DNA of 43,771 nt from Acidobacteriota bacterium (GTDB lineage Bacteria > Acidobacteriota > Vicinamibacteria > Vicinamibacterales > UBA2999). Below the pieces are notes generated by a model. It was not told the DNA's origin. It saw only the letters and a list, made by a program, of their open reading frames with translations, and did not search any database. Made by a program: the position numbers and the translations under genes. Location of the stretch: positions 77,128 through 120,898 of the forward strand of contig JADZBZ010000167.1 in NCBI GenBank assembly GCA_020851835.1, read 5' to 3'. Below are positions 24,808 through 32,017 of this stretch, piece after piece. Position 1 is the first letter of the stretch. Each line of letters begins with the position of its first letter.

Positions 24808-25137
24808 ATGGCGCGTGAACTGGATCGATTCGCGTCCTCGTTGCGCATCCAGGCAACGGCCCTTCCAGTCGAAGGCGAATCTGATTCTGCAGGACCACTG
24901 GTGGTCGCCGGTCAGGAACTTCGCGGTCGGCCTGCTCCGGCGAGGCTCCTTCGCTTCGCTGCTGTCCGAGCGCGCACTGGCCTGTCGCGCTCGACCATCT
25001 GGCGCCTTGAGCGACAAGGGTTGTTTCCACGCCGCCGGCGGATCTCGCACGGCGCCGTCGCATGGGCGGCCGAAGAAGTTGAAGCTTGGTCGCAGTTGGC
25101 GACTGCAGCCGTGGACGCGTCATGGGATCAGCAATGA
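24808..25137 (+). CDS. AlpA-family (phage-type) regulatory protein
   Basis: A 109-residue protein with an AlpA/MerR-like helix-turn-helix in the middle: LLRFAAVRARTGLSRSTIWR then LERQGLFPRRRRI and AVAWAAEEVEAW (about residues 46-95). AlpA proteins act as excisionase activators or regulators of integrated elements. The first 45 residues are unlike the family and may be disordered. It begins 3 bp after the preceding stop and overlaps the next gene (ATGA). Together these two DNA-binding proteins may control excision of the element. Confidence 0.78.
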   Translation: MARELDRFASSLRIQATALPVEGESDSAGPLVVAGQELRGRPAPARLLRFAAVRARTGLSRSTIWRLERQGLFPRRRRISHGAVAWAAEEVEAWSQLATAAVDASWDQQ

Positions 25138-25370
25138 GAACAGGTCCGCCGATGGACGAGCCGCTCGGATCGGGCGAGGAGTGCCTGACCGTCTCCGAGG
25201 TTGCCGACCGGCTGAAGATCAATGAGGACACGGTCCGCCGGATTTTCGTCAACGAGCCCGGCGTGATCGTCATCTACCGTCCCCGCAAGGGCAGGCGCCA
25301 GTACCGGACGCTTCGGATTCCGGACCACGTGTTCCGGCGCGTTCTGACGAGGTTCACGAGGGCGACATGA
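25134..25370 (+). CDS. Excisionase-like helix-turn-helix protein
   Basis: A 78-residue protein with a MerR/Xis-type helix-turn-helix: ECLTVSEVADRLKINEDTVRR (split at residues 17-37), followed by a wing with VIVIYRPRKGRRQYRTLRIP. This is the HTH_17/excisionase layout. I used the ATG that overlaps the AlpA stop (ATGA); the frame is open farther upstream. It is likely a recombination directionality factor or transcription regulator of the integrative element. No integrase gene is next to it, which is unusual. Confidence 0.75.
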   Translation: MRTGPPMDEPLGSGEECLTVSEVADRLKINEDTVRRIFVNEPGVIVIYRPRKGRRQYRTLRIPDHVFRRVLTRFTRAT

Positions 25371-25414
25371 CGAGAGCACGCCGCCTGTGGCCATAAGCCT
25401 ATTCAATACAGCTC

Positions 25415-25452
25415 TTTAGATGATGTCAGAAATTATGATATACTTCTGACAT
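25415..25452 (+). promoter_or_regulatory. Promoter and 9-bp inverted repeat over the AbiEi start codon
   Basis: TTTAGA at 25415-25420 and TATACT at 25439-25444 (18-nt spacing) resemble -35 and -10 boxes. ATGTCAGAA at 25423-25431 and its reverse complement TTCTGACAT at 25444-25452 flank a 12-nt spacer; the right arm ends with the first two bases of the AbiEi ATG. The predicted start of transcription coincides with that ATG and no Shine-Dalgarno is present, so the mRNA may be leaderless. An operator here fits the known autoregulation of AbiE systems by AbiEi. The stretch is AT-rich against its surroundings. Confidence 0.6.
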
Positions 25453-26050
25453 GAATTCGCTGGGTAATCGCCTCATGGCGGAGGCCGCTCTGCTTCCGGC
25501 AGGCACGCCGCTCTCGGCCAAACGGTTCCTCCACTTGGGGGAGCGCGCGGCCGTTGACCAGGCGCTCTCCCGCCTCGCCAGGAGTGGGCATTTGCAGCGC
25601 GCAGCCAGGGGCCTCTACCTGCGGCCCGTGGAGACGCGATTTGGTTTGGGCGCGCCTGGTCTCGAAGCAACGTTGAAGGCGCTGGAACACGAATCGGGAG
25701 AGGTCATCGTGCCGGCCGGAGCAGCGGCGGCCAACCGGCTCGGCCTGACAACCCAGGTGCCGGTGCGCTCGGTCTACCTCACTTCCGGACGAAGCCGGCA
25801 GCTCGCCCTTGGCGCCCAGGTCATCGAGTTGCGGCACGCACCGCGCTGGCAACTGGTGCTGCCCGGCCGGCCGGCGGGCGAGGCTGTTCGGGCACTGGCT
25901 TGGCTCGGCCGCCAACAGGGCGCGAAAATCGCGCCGCGACTGGCGCGGACGCTAGGACCGGAGGGTGTGCAGGAATTGTCTGCCGCGCGTGGACGTCTGC
26001 CAACCTGGCTTGCCAAGGAGGTGAGCCACATGGTGGCAGCGCGTGCCTGA
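25451..26050 (+). CDS. AbiEi-type antitoxin (type IV TA / abortive infection)
   Basis: A 199-residue protein matching the AbiEi/DUF6088 layout: an N-terminal winged helix (about 20-60: LSAKRFLHLGERAAVDQALS, RLARSGHLQRAARGLYLRP) and a C-terminal domain with EVIVPAGAAAANRLGL and VYLTSGRSRQLALGAQ. AbiEi neutralises the AbiEii nucleotidyltransferase without direct contact and represses the operon through inverted repeats. The ATG is set by the promoter and inverted repeat. It overlaps the toxin gene by 8 bp. Confidence 0.82.
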   Translation: MNSLGNRLMAEAALLPAGTPLSAKRFLHLGERAAVDQALSRLARSGHLQRAARGLYLRPVETRFGLGAPGLEATLKALEHESGEVIVPAGAAAANRLGLTTQVPVRSVYLTSGRSRQLALGAQVIELRHAPRWQLVLPGRPAGEAVRALAWLGRQQGAKIAPRLARTLGPEGVQELSAARGRLPTWLAKEVSHMVAARA

Positions 26051-27065
26051 GTCCTTCCTTTCGCTCGCGCCATCGGATCGCGCCGCGGCGCTGGACGTCG
26101 CCGCGTCGAGGTCTGGCCGACCCGCACATCTGCTCGAGAAGGACGTCTGGGTCGTCTGGACGCTCCACATGCTCTACGCCGCGCCGTTCGCCGACGCGCT
26201 GGTATTCAAGGGCGGTACGTCGCTGTCGAAGGCGTATCGAGCCATCCGTCGGTTCTCCGAAGATGTCGACCTGACGTACGACGTCCGGGCCATCGCTCCA
26301 GATCTGACGTCCGCGGGCGACGATAGCCTGCCGCCGAACCGCAGCCAGGAGCAGCGGTGGACCAAGCTGATTCGTGAGCGTCTGGCGGCGTGGACGCAGG
26401 ACGTCGTGGCACCGTTGCTGCGGGATCAGCTCCAGCAGGAAACCTTGGACGCGACTGTCGCTGTTGACGGCGACACGATTCGAATCGCATACCTCCCCAC
26501 GGCGACCGGCTACGGTTACATTCACTCGACCGTGGCGCTCGAGTTCGGCGCCCGATCGACCGGCGAGCCGCATGAGAAGCGGGACGTCGCGTGCGATGCC
26601 GCGCCACACCTGCCTGACCTGGCCTTTCCGAGCGCGACGCTCTCGGTGATGCGCCCGGAGCGCACGTTCTGGGAGAAGGCGACCGCGATTCACGTGTTCT
26701 GCCGGGGCGGCCGTTTCCGGGGCGCCGAGCACTTCTCGCGGCACTGGTACGACATCGACGCTCTCGACGCGGCGCCATTCGTCGAGGCGGCGCTCCGCGA
26801 CCACGACCTGGCGCAGCGAGTCGCCCGCCACAAGAGCATGTTCTTCCGTGAGAAGGACGCCCAGGGGCGGCCGATCGACTACGACGCAGCCGTTCGCGGT
26901 GGACTCCAGTTGGTTCCGGACGGCGCCGCAGCGCGGTTGCTCGCGGACGATTACGCCGCCATGATCGCCGATGGTCTCTTCTTCGGGGAGGTCCCCACGT
27001 TCGCGGATCTCTTGAGGCGGTGCGAGGCCATTCAACGGCGCGCGAACCCCGGAGGCCCTTGGTGA
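26043..27065 (+). CDS. AbiEii-type nucleotidyltransferase toxin
   Basis: A 340-residue nucleotidyltransferase of the AbiEii family. The signature motifs are present: FKGGTSLSKAY at about 55-65 and SEDVDLTYD at about 72-80, with the two catalytic Asp residues, and later RTFWEKATAIHVF near 208-220, matching the family's third and fourth motifs. The family blocks growth, in related proteins by adding nucleotides to tRNA. The start is GTG 26043, overlapping AbiEi by 8 bp. The gene overlaps the next by 4 bp (GTGA), so a third protein is made with the pair. Confidence 0.88.
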   Translation: MPESFLSLAPSDRAAALDVAASRSGRPAHLLEKDVWVVWTLHMLYAAPFADALVFKGGTSLSKAYRAIRRFSEDVDLTYDVRAIAPDLTSAGDDSLPPNRSQEQRWTKLIRERLAAWTQDVVAPLLRDQLQQETLDATVAVDGDTIRIAYLPTATGYGYIHSTVALEFGARSTGEPHEKRDVACDAAPHLPDLAFPSATLSVMRPERTFWEKATAIHVFCRGGRFRGAEHFSRHWYDIDALDAAPFVEAALRDHDLAQRVARHKSMFFREKDAQGRPIDYDAAVRGGLQLVPDGAAARLLADDYAAMIADGLFFGEVPTFADLLRRCEAIQRRANPGGPW

Positions 27066-28045
27066 CGATCACCATCTCATCGTGTGCCTACGTCCATTCT
27101 GAAGACGTGGATCCCGAGCGCCACCTGAACGCTCCCGCGCTGGAGGCCGGGATGGACACGGCCGTGAAGGCCGCGATTGCGGCACTGGGCGACGATGCAG
27201 CCGGTTATACGGAGTTCCAGCGACGAACCATTCAGACCGTGTACACGTCGATGCTCTCCACGCACGGGTTGATCCGGAAGGTCCTCGGTGCTGGCTGGCA
27301 GAATCCTGCAGCGATCGACGCGCTCGCGCTCGCCCGCGTCCCGCTGGAGAGTCTCTACACCCTGTGCCTGATGTTCGAAGACGCGTCGTGGGTGGACGGC
27401 TACCTGAAGGACGGGTGGAAGAAGCAGTACGTCAGGTTTCTCCTCCAGTGCGAGGAAACGAAGAACCTGCCAAGGTTCAAAGAGTTCTGCACGATGTTGG
27501 CGCCGCGGAATCTGGATGCGCTCCGTCAGTTCCACGGCATCACAGATGCCCAGGTTGCCACCATCCATCATGAAGAGTTGGGTGTGCCCGTGCCAGACGG
27601 GATGGCGAAGGAGCACATCTCGCGATTTCCCTCGCCATCGAAGGTCATCAACCAGATGAAGCAGGGCACCGACAAGCGCACGATGCTCGCGCGTCTGTAC
27701 CCGGAGTACGTGTTCCTCTGCTCATTCGCACATGGCCTTCCCGATGCGCTCCTGTTCAAGATGATGTTCAGCAAAAACCCGCCAGCGTCGGACTACTTCA
27801 GCGAAGCGCAGATGAAGGACACCTTCCATCGGCAGGTAGAGCAGCCCGCCTATACGACGAGCCTCCTCAGCCTCATCCAGAGCTCAACGGAGCTGATCCC
27901 TCTTTATCCAGGGAACGTCGCGCTCCGCGCCGCGATCGTCAAGGCATGGGAGTCCGTCACCGAAGGGATGCTGCTCGGGAAGGCGATCTGGCACATTCGA
28001 ACCAAGAGGCTGCTCGGCATTGTGGATGCGGAGCCGTCGCAGTAG
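27062..28045 (+). CDS. Helical hypothetical protein coupled to the AbiE pair (DUF5677-like by inference)
   Basis: A 327-residue protein, largely helical, with no signal peptide. Residues about 55-115 (FQRRTIQTVYTSMLSTHGLI, ALARVPLESLYTLCLMFED) and about 210-225 (LYPEYVFLCSFAHGLPDAL) recall DUF5677-type helical proteins, some of which occur near defence genes; this is an inference. The GTG start overlaps the AbiEii stop (GTGA). Translational coupling to a toxin-antitoxin pair suggests a third component or a separate defence gene that joined the operon. R and H residues in SFAHG might serve a HEPN-like active site, but I do not see the R-x4-6-H motif clearly. Confidence 0.6.
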   Translation: MTITISSCAYVHSEDVDPERHLNAPALEAGMDTAVKAAIAALGDDAAGYTEFQRRTIQTVYTSMLSTHGLIRKVLGAGWQNPAAIDALALARVPLESLYTLCLMFEDASWVDGYLKDGWKKQYVRFLLQCEETKNLPRFKEFCTMLAPRNLDALRQFHGITDAQVATIHHEELGVPVPDGMAKEHISRFPSPSKVINQMKQGTDKRTMLARLYPEYVFLCSFAHGLPDALLFKMMFSKNPPASDYFSEAQMKDTFHRQVEQPAYTTSLLSLIQSSTELIPLYPGNVALRAAIVKAWESVTEGMLLGKAIWHIRTKRLLGIVDAEPSQ

Positions 28046-28195
28046 CCGACGCAGATCACCGAAGATGGGCCCGAGACTGACCGAAAAGTGCCCTCGGAGG
28101 CCCAGGGGTGTGTGTCGCCGAGTACGCGGACGGGCGACGGCGTCACGGTGTACGACGAACCCGACGGTACGGTATTCTCGGCGGCGAATCGAGCG

Positions 28196-28771
28196 ATGAA
28201 CCAGCCGATAGTATTCGTCGGTGGCGTCCATGGCGTCGGCAAGACGACGATCAGCCGCCTTCTCGCGGAGCGTCTTTCCGCGTCCCATGTCACTGCTGGC
28301 CGCCTGATCCGGGAAGCAGCGAGCGGAACGGATCGCGTAACGGTTGGCCCTGGCAGGAAGGCTGTTCCCAACGTGGACGGGAATCAGGCACTCCTGCTGC
28401 GGGGCCTGGGCTCATACAAGGCCAGCTGTGGCCCGGGGCCGATTGTGCTGGATGGGCATTTCTCGCTTCTGGACTCAAGCGAAATCCCCGTCCGGATTCC
28501 GCTTCCCGTCTACGACGCCATCGCCCCTGTCGCCGTCGTGCTGGTGGAAACTGAGGATCGCGTGGTCCATGCTCGTCTGATGAGCCGAGACGGCGGCGCT
28601 CCCCCTGTTGCGATCGTTGCACAGCACGCGGCGTGCGAACGCCAGGCAGCCGAGGCGGTGTGCGCGAGGCTGAAGATCCCGTTGATCAGCGTGGCTGGCG
28701 ACGGGTCACCAGCGGAGGCGACTCGAGCGGCGACGTCCCGGCTGTCGCCAGTTCTGGCGGGTGTCGCGTGA
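28196..28771 (+). CDS. P-loop kinase-like protein (adenylate-kinase-like AAA)
   Basis: A 191-residue protein. Walker A GGVHGVGKTT is at about residues 9-18. IVLDGHFSLLD at about 83-93 is a Walker-B-like strand, and VVLVETEDRVVHARLMSRDG at about 117-136 is a lid/NMP-kinase-like segment; together they suggest a small-molecule or polynucleotide kinase. I chose the ATG at 28196 because the P-loop follows directly; the frame is open back to 28088 and no strong ribosome-binding site is seen. Its stop overlaps the start of the PIN-GNAT gene (GTGA), so the two are coupled. Confidence 0.75.
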   Translation: MNQPIVFVGGVHGVGKTTISRLLAERLSASHVTAGRLIREAASGTDRVTVGPGRKAVPNVDGNQALLLRGLGSYKASCGPGPIVLDGHFSLLDSSEIPVRIPLPVYDAIAPVAVVLVETEDRVVHARLMSRDGGAPPVAIVAQHAACERQAAEAVCARLKIPLISVAGDGSPAEATRAATSRLSPVLAGVA

Positions 28772-30285
28772 CGATGCGGGCGCTGCTCGACACGAACATC
28801 CTGATTCATCGTGAGGGCCGGAGGGTCGTGCGCGATGACATCGGCACGCTGTTTCGGTGGCTGGAAGAACTGAAGTACGAGCGTCTGGTGCACCCCGACT
28901 CAGTAGAAGAGGTCAGGAAGCACGCTGACCGCGAAGTGGTACAGACGCTCGAGCGCAAGCTTGAGAGCTACAAGACGCTCAAGACCAGGGCGCCGGACAC
29001 GTCCGAGATCGCGAAGCTTCGCGAAGGCGATGCGGACGCCAACGACGTGGTCGACACGTCGATGTTGGCGGAGGTGGCGGCGGACCGCGTCGATGTGCTC
29101 ATCACGGAGGATCGGGGCATCCACCGGAAGGCGGCGTTGCTGGGGCTCGCCGGTCGTGTCTTCACGATTGACGCGTTCCTCGAGAAGGTCACGGCCGAGA
29201 ATCCTGCGCTGGCCGACTACAAGGTCCTCTCGGTCAAGAAGGAACTGTTCGGAAACGTGGACGTGTCAGTCGGCTTCTTCGATTCGTTCCGCGCCGATTA
29301 TCACGGCTTCGACGGGTGGTTCAACCGCAAGGCGGATGAAACGGCGTACGTGTGCCGATCGGATGACGGAGAGATCGTCGCTTTCTTGTACCTGAAGCGA
29401 GAAGGATTGGACGAAGACTACAGAGATATCGAGCCGCCTTTTGGGCGTGCGCGACGGCTCAAGATCGGAACGCTCAAGGTCGTCTCAAACGGCTTCAAGC
29501 TCGGAGAGCGGTTCATGAAGATCGTGTTCGATAACGCGCTGCGCTACGGGGTGAGTGCGATCTACGTCACGATCTTCAGGCGCACCGTCGATCAATACCG
29601 GCTGATACGGCTGCTCGAGGACTGGGGGTTCGCATACCACGGCACGAAGAACGGCGATGAGCTGGTCTACGTGCGCGATTTCGCGCCGCGCGTCGAAGTG
29701 GCCGATCCTCGGTTGACGTTCCCATACATCTCCGCCGGTGCGCGCAAGTGGGTGGTGCCCATCTACCCGGCCTACCACACAGAGTTGCTGCCCGACTCCA
29801 TTCTCACGACCGAAGACCCCGACGACTTCGAGGACAACAAGCCGAACCGAAACGCGCTGAGTAAGGTCTACATTTCGCGGTCGTACGAGCGTGCGTTGAG
29901 CCCAGGCGAAATTATCGTTTTCTACCGGACGAAGTCTGACGACGGCCCGGCATGGTACACATCAGTCGCGACTTCCATTGGTGTCGTGCAGGAGGTTGTT
30001 GATGGCATCCCGGATCTGAAGACATTTCTCGCGGCCTGTCGGAAACGCAGCGTCTTCACCGATGCGGAACTGCAGAAACACTGGGACTGGTCGCGGACCC
30101 GACCGTTCGTTGTGAACTTCCTCTTCGTGTACTCGCTACCGAAGCGGCCGAACCTGAAAGCGCTGGATGAGATCGGCTTCGTCAAGGGTAGCGCGGTGCC
30201 GCGTGGGTTCGCGCGCGTCAGCGATGAGTCGTTCGAGAAGCTGCTGAGAATATCCAATGCCGACACGCGTTTTATTGTCCGTTAA
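28768..30285 (+). CDS. PIN nuclease - GNAT acetyltransferase - PUA-like fusion protein
   Basis: A 505-residue protein. Residues 1-135 form a PIN domain: LLDTNILIH with the first Asp near residue 8, HPDSVEEVRKH near 45-55 and LITEDRGIHRKA near 112-123 supply the acidic residues of the RNase site. About 160-310 is a GNAT domain, with the acetyl-CoA loop in VVSNGFKLGERFMKIVFDNA near 240 and LIRLLEDWGFAYHG closing it. About 330-505 looks like an EVE/ASCH-type PUA-like fold (SPGEIIVFYRTK near 379-390, TSIGVVQEVVDG). The GTG start overlaps the kinase gene (GTGA); an ATG two codons on is possible. It overlaps the ASCH gene by 29 bp. Cutting and acetylating RNA or tRNA is a plausible job; none is proven. 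Confidence 0.8.
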   Translation: MTMRALLDTNILIHREGRRVVRDDIGTLFRWLEELKYERLVHPDSVEEVRKHADREVVQTLERKLESYKTLKTRAPDTSEIAKLREGDADANDVVDTSMLAEVAADRVDVLITEDRGIHRKAALLGLAGRVFTIDAFLEKVTAENPALADYKVLSVKKELFGNVDVSVGFFDSFRADYHGFDGWFNRKADETAYVCRSDDGEIVAFLYLKREGLDEDYRDIEPPFGRARRLKIGTLKVVSNGFKLGERFMKIVFDNALRYGVSAIYVTIFRRTVDQYRLIRLLEDWGFAYHGTKNGDELVYVRDFAPRVEVADPRLTFPYISAGARKWVVPIYPAYHTELLPDSILTTEDPDDFEDNKPNRNALSKVYISRSYERALSPGEIIVFYRTKSDDGPAWYTSVATSIGVVQEVVDGIPDLKTFLAACRKRSVFTDAELQKHWDWSRTRPFVVNFLFVYSLPKRPNLKALDEIGFVKGSAVPRGFARVSDESFEKLLRISNADTRFIVR

Positions 30286-30637
30286 GCCGCGCTTCGCGGA
30301 AGCCATTCTTGCAGGAACGAAGACGTACGAGTTTCGCCGCGCGCTCTTCCGGCGATTGGACGTCGACACCGTTGTGATTTACGCGTCGAGCCCGACACGG
30401 AAAGTTGTCGGCGAGTTCACAATCGAGGAGGTGCTGTCCTTGGCTATCGACGCCCTGTGGAAAGCAACGCGGTCGGGCGGTGCGGTAGACCGCCGGTACT
30501 TCGAGGAGTACTTCCAAGGACGGGATACTGGGCATGCTCTCAAGGTCAGGCGCGCGCGGCGGTATCGAGTTCCGCTGTGCCTGCGTGCGGACTTCGGCAT
30601 CGATCATCCGCCGCAGTCCTTCTGTTACCTGGAGTGA
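30257..30637 (+). CDS. ASCH-domain protein
   Basis: A 126-residue protein. It begins PTRVLLSVKPRFAEAILAGTKTYEFRR, the ASCH signature GxKxxExR with K and E/R in place (about residues 20-28), followed by VIYASSPTRKVVGEF and a helical tail. ASCH proteins are PUA-like, often bind RNA, and the small YqfB hydrolyses N4-acetylcytidine. Starting inside the end of the PIN-GNAT gene, it is the third member of that operon. A second PUA-like module beside the one in the fusion is notable. Confidence 0.82.
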   Translation: MPTRVLLSVKPRFAEAILAGTKTYEFRRALFRRLDVDTVVIYASSPTRKVVGEFTIEEVLSLAIDALWKATRSGGAVDRRYFEEYFQGRDTGHALKVRRARRYRVPLCLRADFGIDHPPQSFCYLE

Positions 30638-30849
30638 GGGCCCGTCGCGAGCGGATGTCGGGCGCCGACGTGGCCGCTTCGCCGTCACGGTCGTTCGGCT
30701 TGACGTCGGTAGCGCGAGGCCACACGGGGGTTCACCGTCTGAATTCCCCGGCAAAGGGCTCGGATCCCGTGGGGGCGATTTGGGGGCCCAGGCCGCATTT
30801 CATGTTGTTTCATGCGGTTCTGGAGGGTTGAGCGAATCCCCTCAACTGC

Positions 30850-30976
30850 CCGCAAGTGTTGGTGTTAACGGACTTGCGGCGTTCGCGTCCATGCTCCGAA
30901 TCCCACCCTCTCCGCCAATCCAAGTCTCTGAAAATAAACGACTTGCGCGATCCAGTTTTCTGACTGTACCCAAGTC
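30850..30976. repeat. Alternating CAAGTC/GACTTG repeats around the tRNA-Ser fragment
   Basis: CCGCAAGTG at 30850, GACTTGCGG at 30871, CCAAGTC at 30920, GACTTGCGCG at 30940 and CCAAGTC at 30970: five short copies in alternating orientation on both sides of the tRNA fragment. The first two make an 8-bp stem. Spaced repeats flanking a core are typical of arm sites of tyrosine-integrase attachment sites. Confidence 0.5.
30897..30917 (+). other. Attachment-site-like remnant: 3' end of a tRNA-Ser gene
   Basis: The 21 nt begin CGAATCCC in the T-loop/T-stem half and continue as CCTCTCC (acceptor strand), G (discriminator) and CCA, exactly the 3' end of a usual bacterial tRNA-Ser. The rest of the tRNA is absent: upstream bases do not fold as a T-stem or long variable arm. 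An integrative element that uses a tRNA-Ser 3' end leaves such a copy at its distal end. By orientation the element lies to the left and the intact tRNA would be farther left, outside the window. Confidence 0.65.
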
Positions 30977-31192
30977 CTCGTTTTCGCCCCATCTTTCGCT
31001 CGCCGGAACCCTCGGAAACAGGCGGTTTTCAGGCACGCAGGTTCCTGATCAACCCGCTCCGCCCCTCGTTCGCTGCCAAGTGATCCTCGTTGATCGGCGG
31101 CAGTTCCGAAGCAGCGGCAATCCCACCACTACAGGTGCGAGAACCCGCGCCTCGTGAAAGATTCAGACCGTAGCGCGGCCTACACTCCCAAC

Positions 31193-31765
31193 ATGAGGCG
31201 ATCCGACGCTGAGCCAGGCTCAAATGACGAGCGCGCCCGAGTTGCCGATGTGCTCGTCGAAAACCATCGTGCGTTCCTGCGCTTCCTCGAGCGGCGTGTC
31301 GGTGACCGGGCGGCGGCTGAAGACCTCATCCAGGACGCGTTCAAGCGGAACATGGACCGGCTGTCGAACCTGCCGGATGAGGCGCTCGTGCCCTGGTTCT
31401 ACCGCGTGCTGCGGAACGCGGCGATCGACCGCCAGCGCCGGAAGGGCGCCGAGGACCGGGCACTGGCCACCTTCACACAGGAACTCGCCGGCGCGACTTA
31501 CCCTGACGGCGACCTTCACCGAGAAATTTGTGCCTGCGTCGGCCGGCTGGCGCGCTCGCTGAAACCGGAATACGCCGAGATCCTCCAGGCGGTCGACGTC
31601 GAGGAGACCCCCGTCAAGGCGTTCGCCGAAGCCGCCGGACTGACGGCATCGAATGCCGGCGTCCGCCTGTTCCGGGCTCGAGAAGCGCTCCGAAAGCAGG
31701 TGACGGCGTCCTGTGGCACGTGCGCCGAGCACGGCTGTCTCGACTGTTCGTGCGGAAGACCCTAG
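31193..31765 (+). CDS. ECF-type RNA polymerase sigma factor with a Cys-rich tail
   Basis: A 190-residue sigma factor with region 2 (HRAFLRFLERRVGDRAAAED, LIQDAFKRNMDRL, WFYRVLRNAAIDRQRR) and region 4 (LKPEYAEILQAVDVEETPVK, AFAEAAGLTASNAGVRLFRA, REALRKQV). The last about 18 residues, CGTCAEHGCLDCSCGRP, hold five Cys and one His and should bind a metal, perhaps as a built-in sensor. No anti-sigma gene follows. The ATG at 31193 is 7 nt past a TACACT box; a GTG at 31154 is the alternative. Direct neighbours are YHS and copper genes, so copper-responsive control of this block is likely. Confidence 0.83.
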   Translation: MRRSDAEPGSNDERARVADVLVENHRAFLRFLERRVGDRAAAEDLIQDAFKRNMDRLSNLPDEALVPWFYRVLRNAAIDRQRRKGAEDRALATFTQELAGATYPDGDLHREICACVGRLARSLKPEYAEILQAVDVEETPVKAFAEAAGLTASNAGVRLFRAREALRKQVTASCGTCAEHGCLDCSCGRP

Positions 31766-31827
31766 GAAAGTGCTCACTGTAATGAAACGGCGGCGTTTGC
31801 GTGAAAGAGGGTAGAAGGAGGTTGACC

Positions 31828-31968
31828 ATGAAGGATCCGGTGTGCGGAATGCAGGTGGACCCGGCCAAGGCCGCGGGGACGAGCGAACACCAGGGGCAGA
31901 CGTACTACTTCTGCTCGAAGGGGTGCAAGGCGAAGTTCGACGCGAACCCCGGGCAGTACGTCAAGTAG
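31828..31968 (+). CDS. Stand-alone YHS-domain protein
   Basis: A 46-residue protein consisting of one YHS domain: [11 protein letters not shown], then [20 protein letters not shown]. The Cys residues (DPVCGM, FCSKGC) can bind Cu or another soft metal. AAGGAGG 6 nt before the ATG is a very good ribosome-binding site. It lies 50 bp before the Cu ATPase, whose N-terminus contains a close YHS copy; a small metallochaperone-like or sensor role is likely. Confidence 0.85.
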   Translation: MKDPVCGMQVDPAKAAGTSEHQGQTYYFCSKGCKAKFDANPGQYVK

Positions 31969-32017
31969 CACGCATTTCAGGGGCCGGTCCTCCGTGGCCG
32001 GCCCCGAGGATCTGTTC

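Larger units (their letters stand above)
30638..31192. other. Non-coding recombination-type region with a tRNA-Ser 3' fragment
   Basis: Shadow ORFs here have no domain and are broken by repeats. The stretch holds TTTCATG twice inside a CCGCAT ... ATGCGG inverted repeat (30793-30817), a GTTGAG ... CTCAAC repeat (about 30828-30846), alternating CAAGTC/GACTTG repeats (30850-30976) and a tRNA-Ser 3' end (30897-30917). It separates the defence genes from the copper block. At its right end TACACT at 31181-31186 lies just before the sigma-factor ATG and may be a -10 box. Confidence 0.55.

Noticed and set aside
30534-31157. A 207-codon plus-strand frame over the attachment region
   Set aside because: It runs through the tRNA-Ser fragment and repeats, and its translation shows no recognisable protein.
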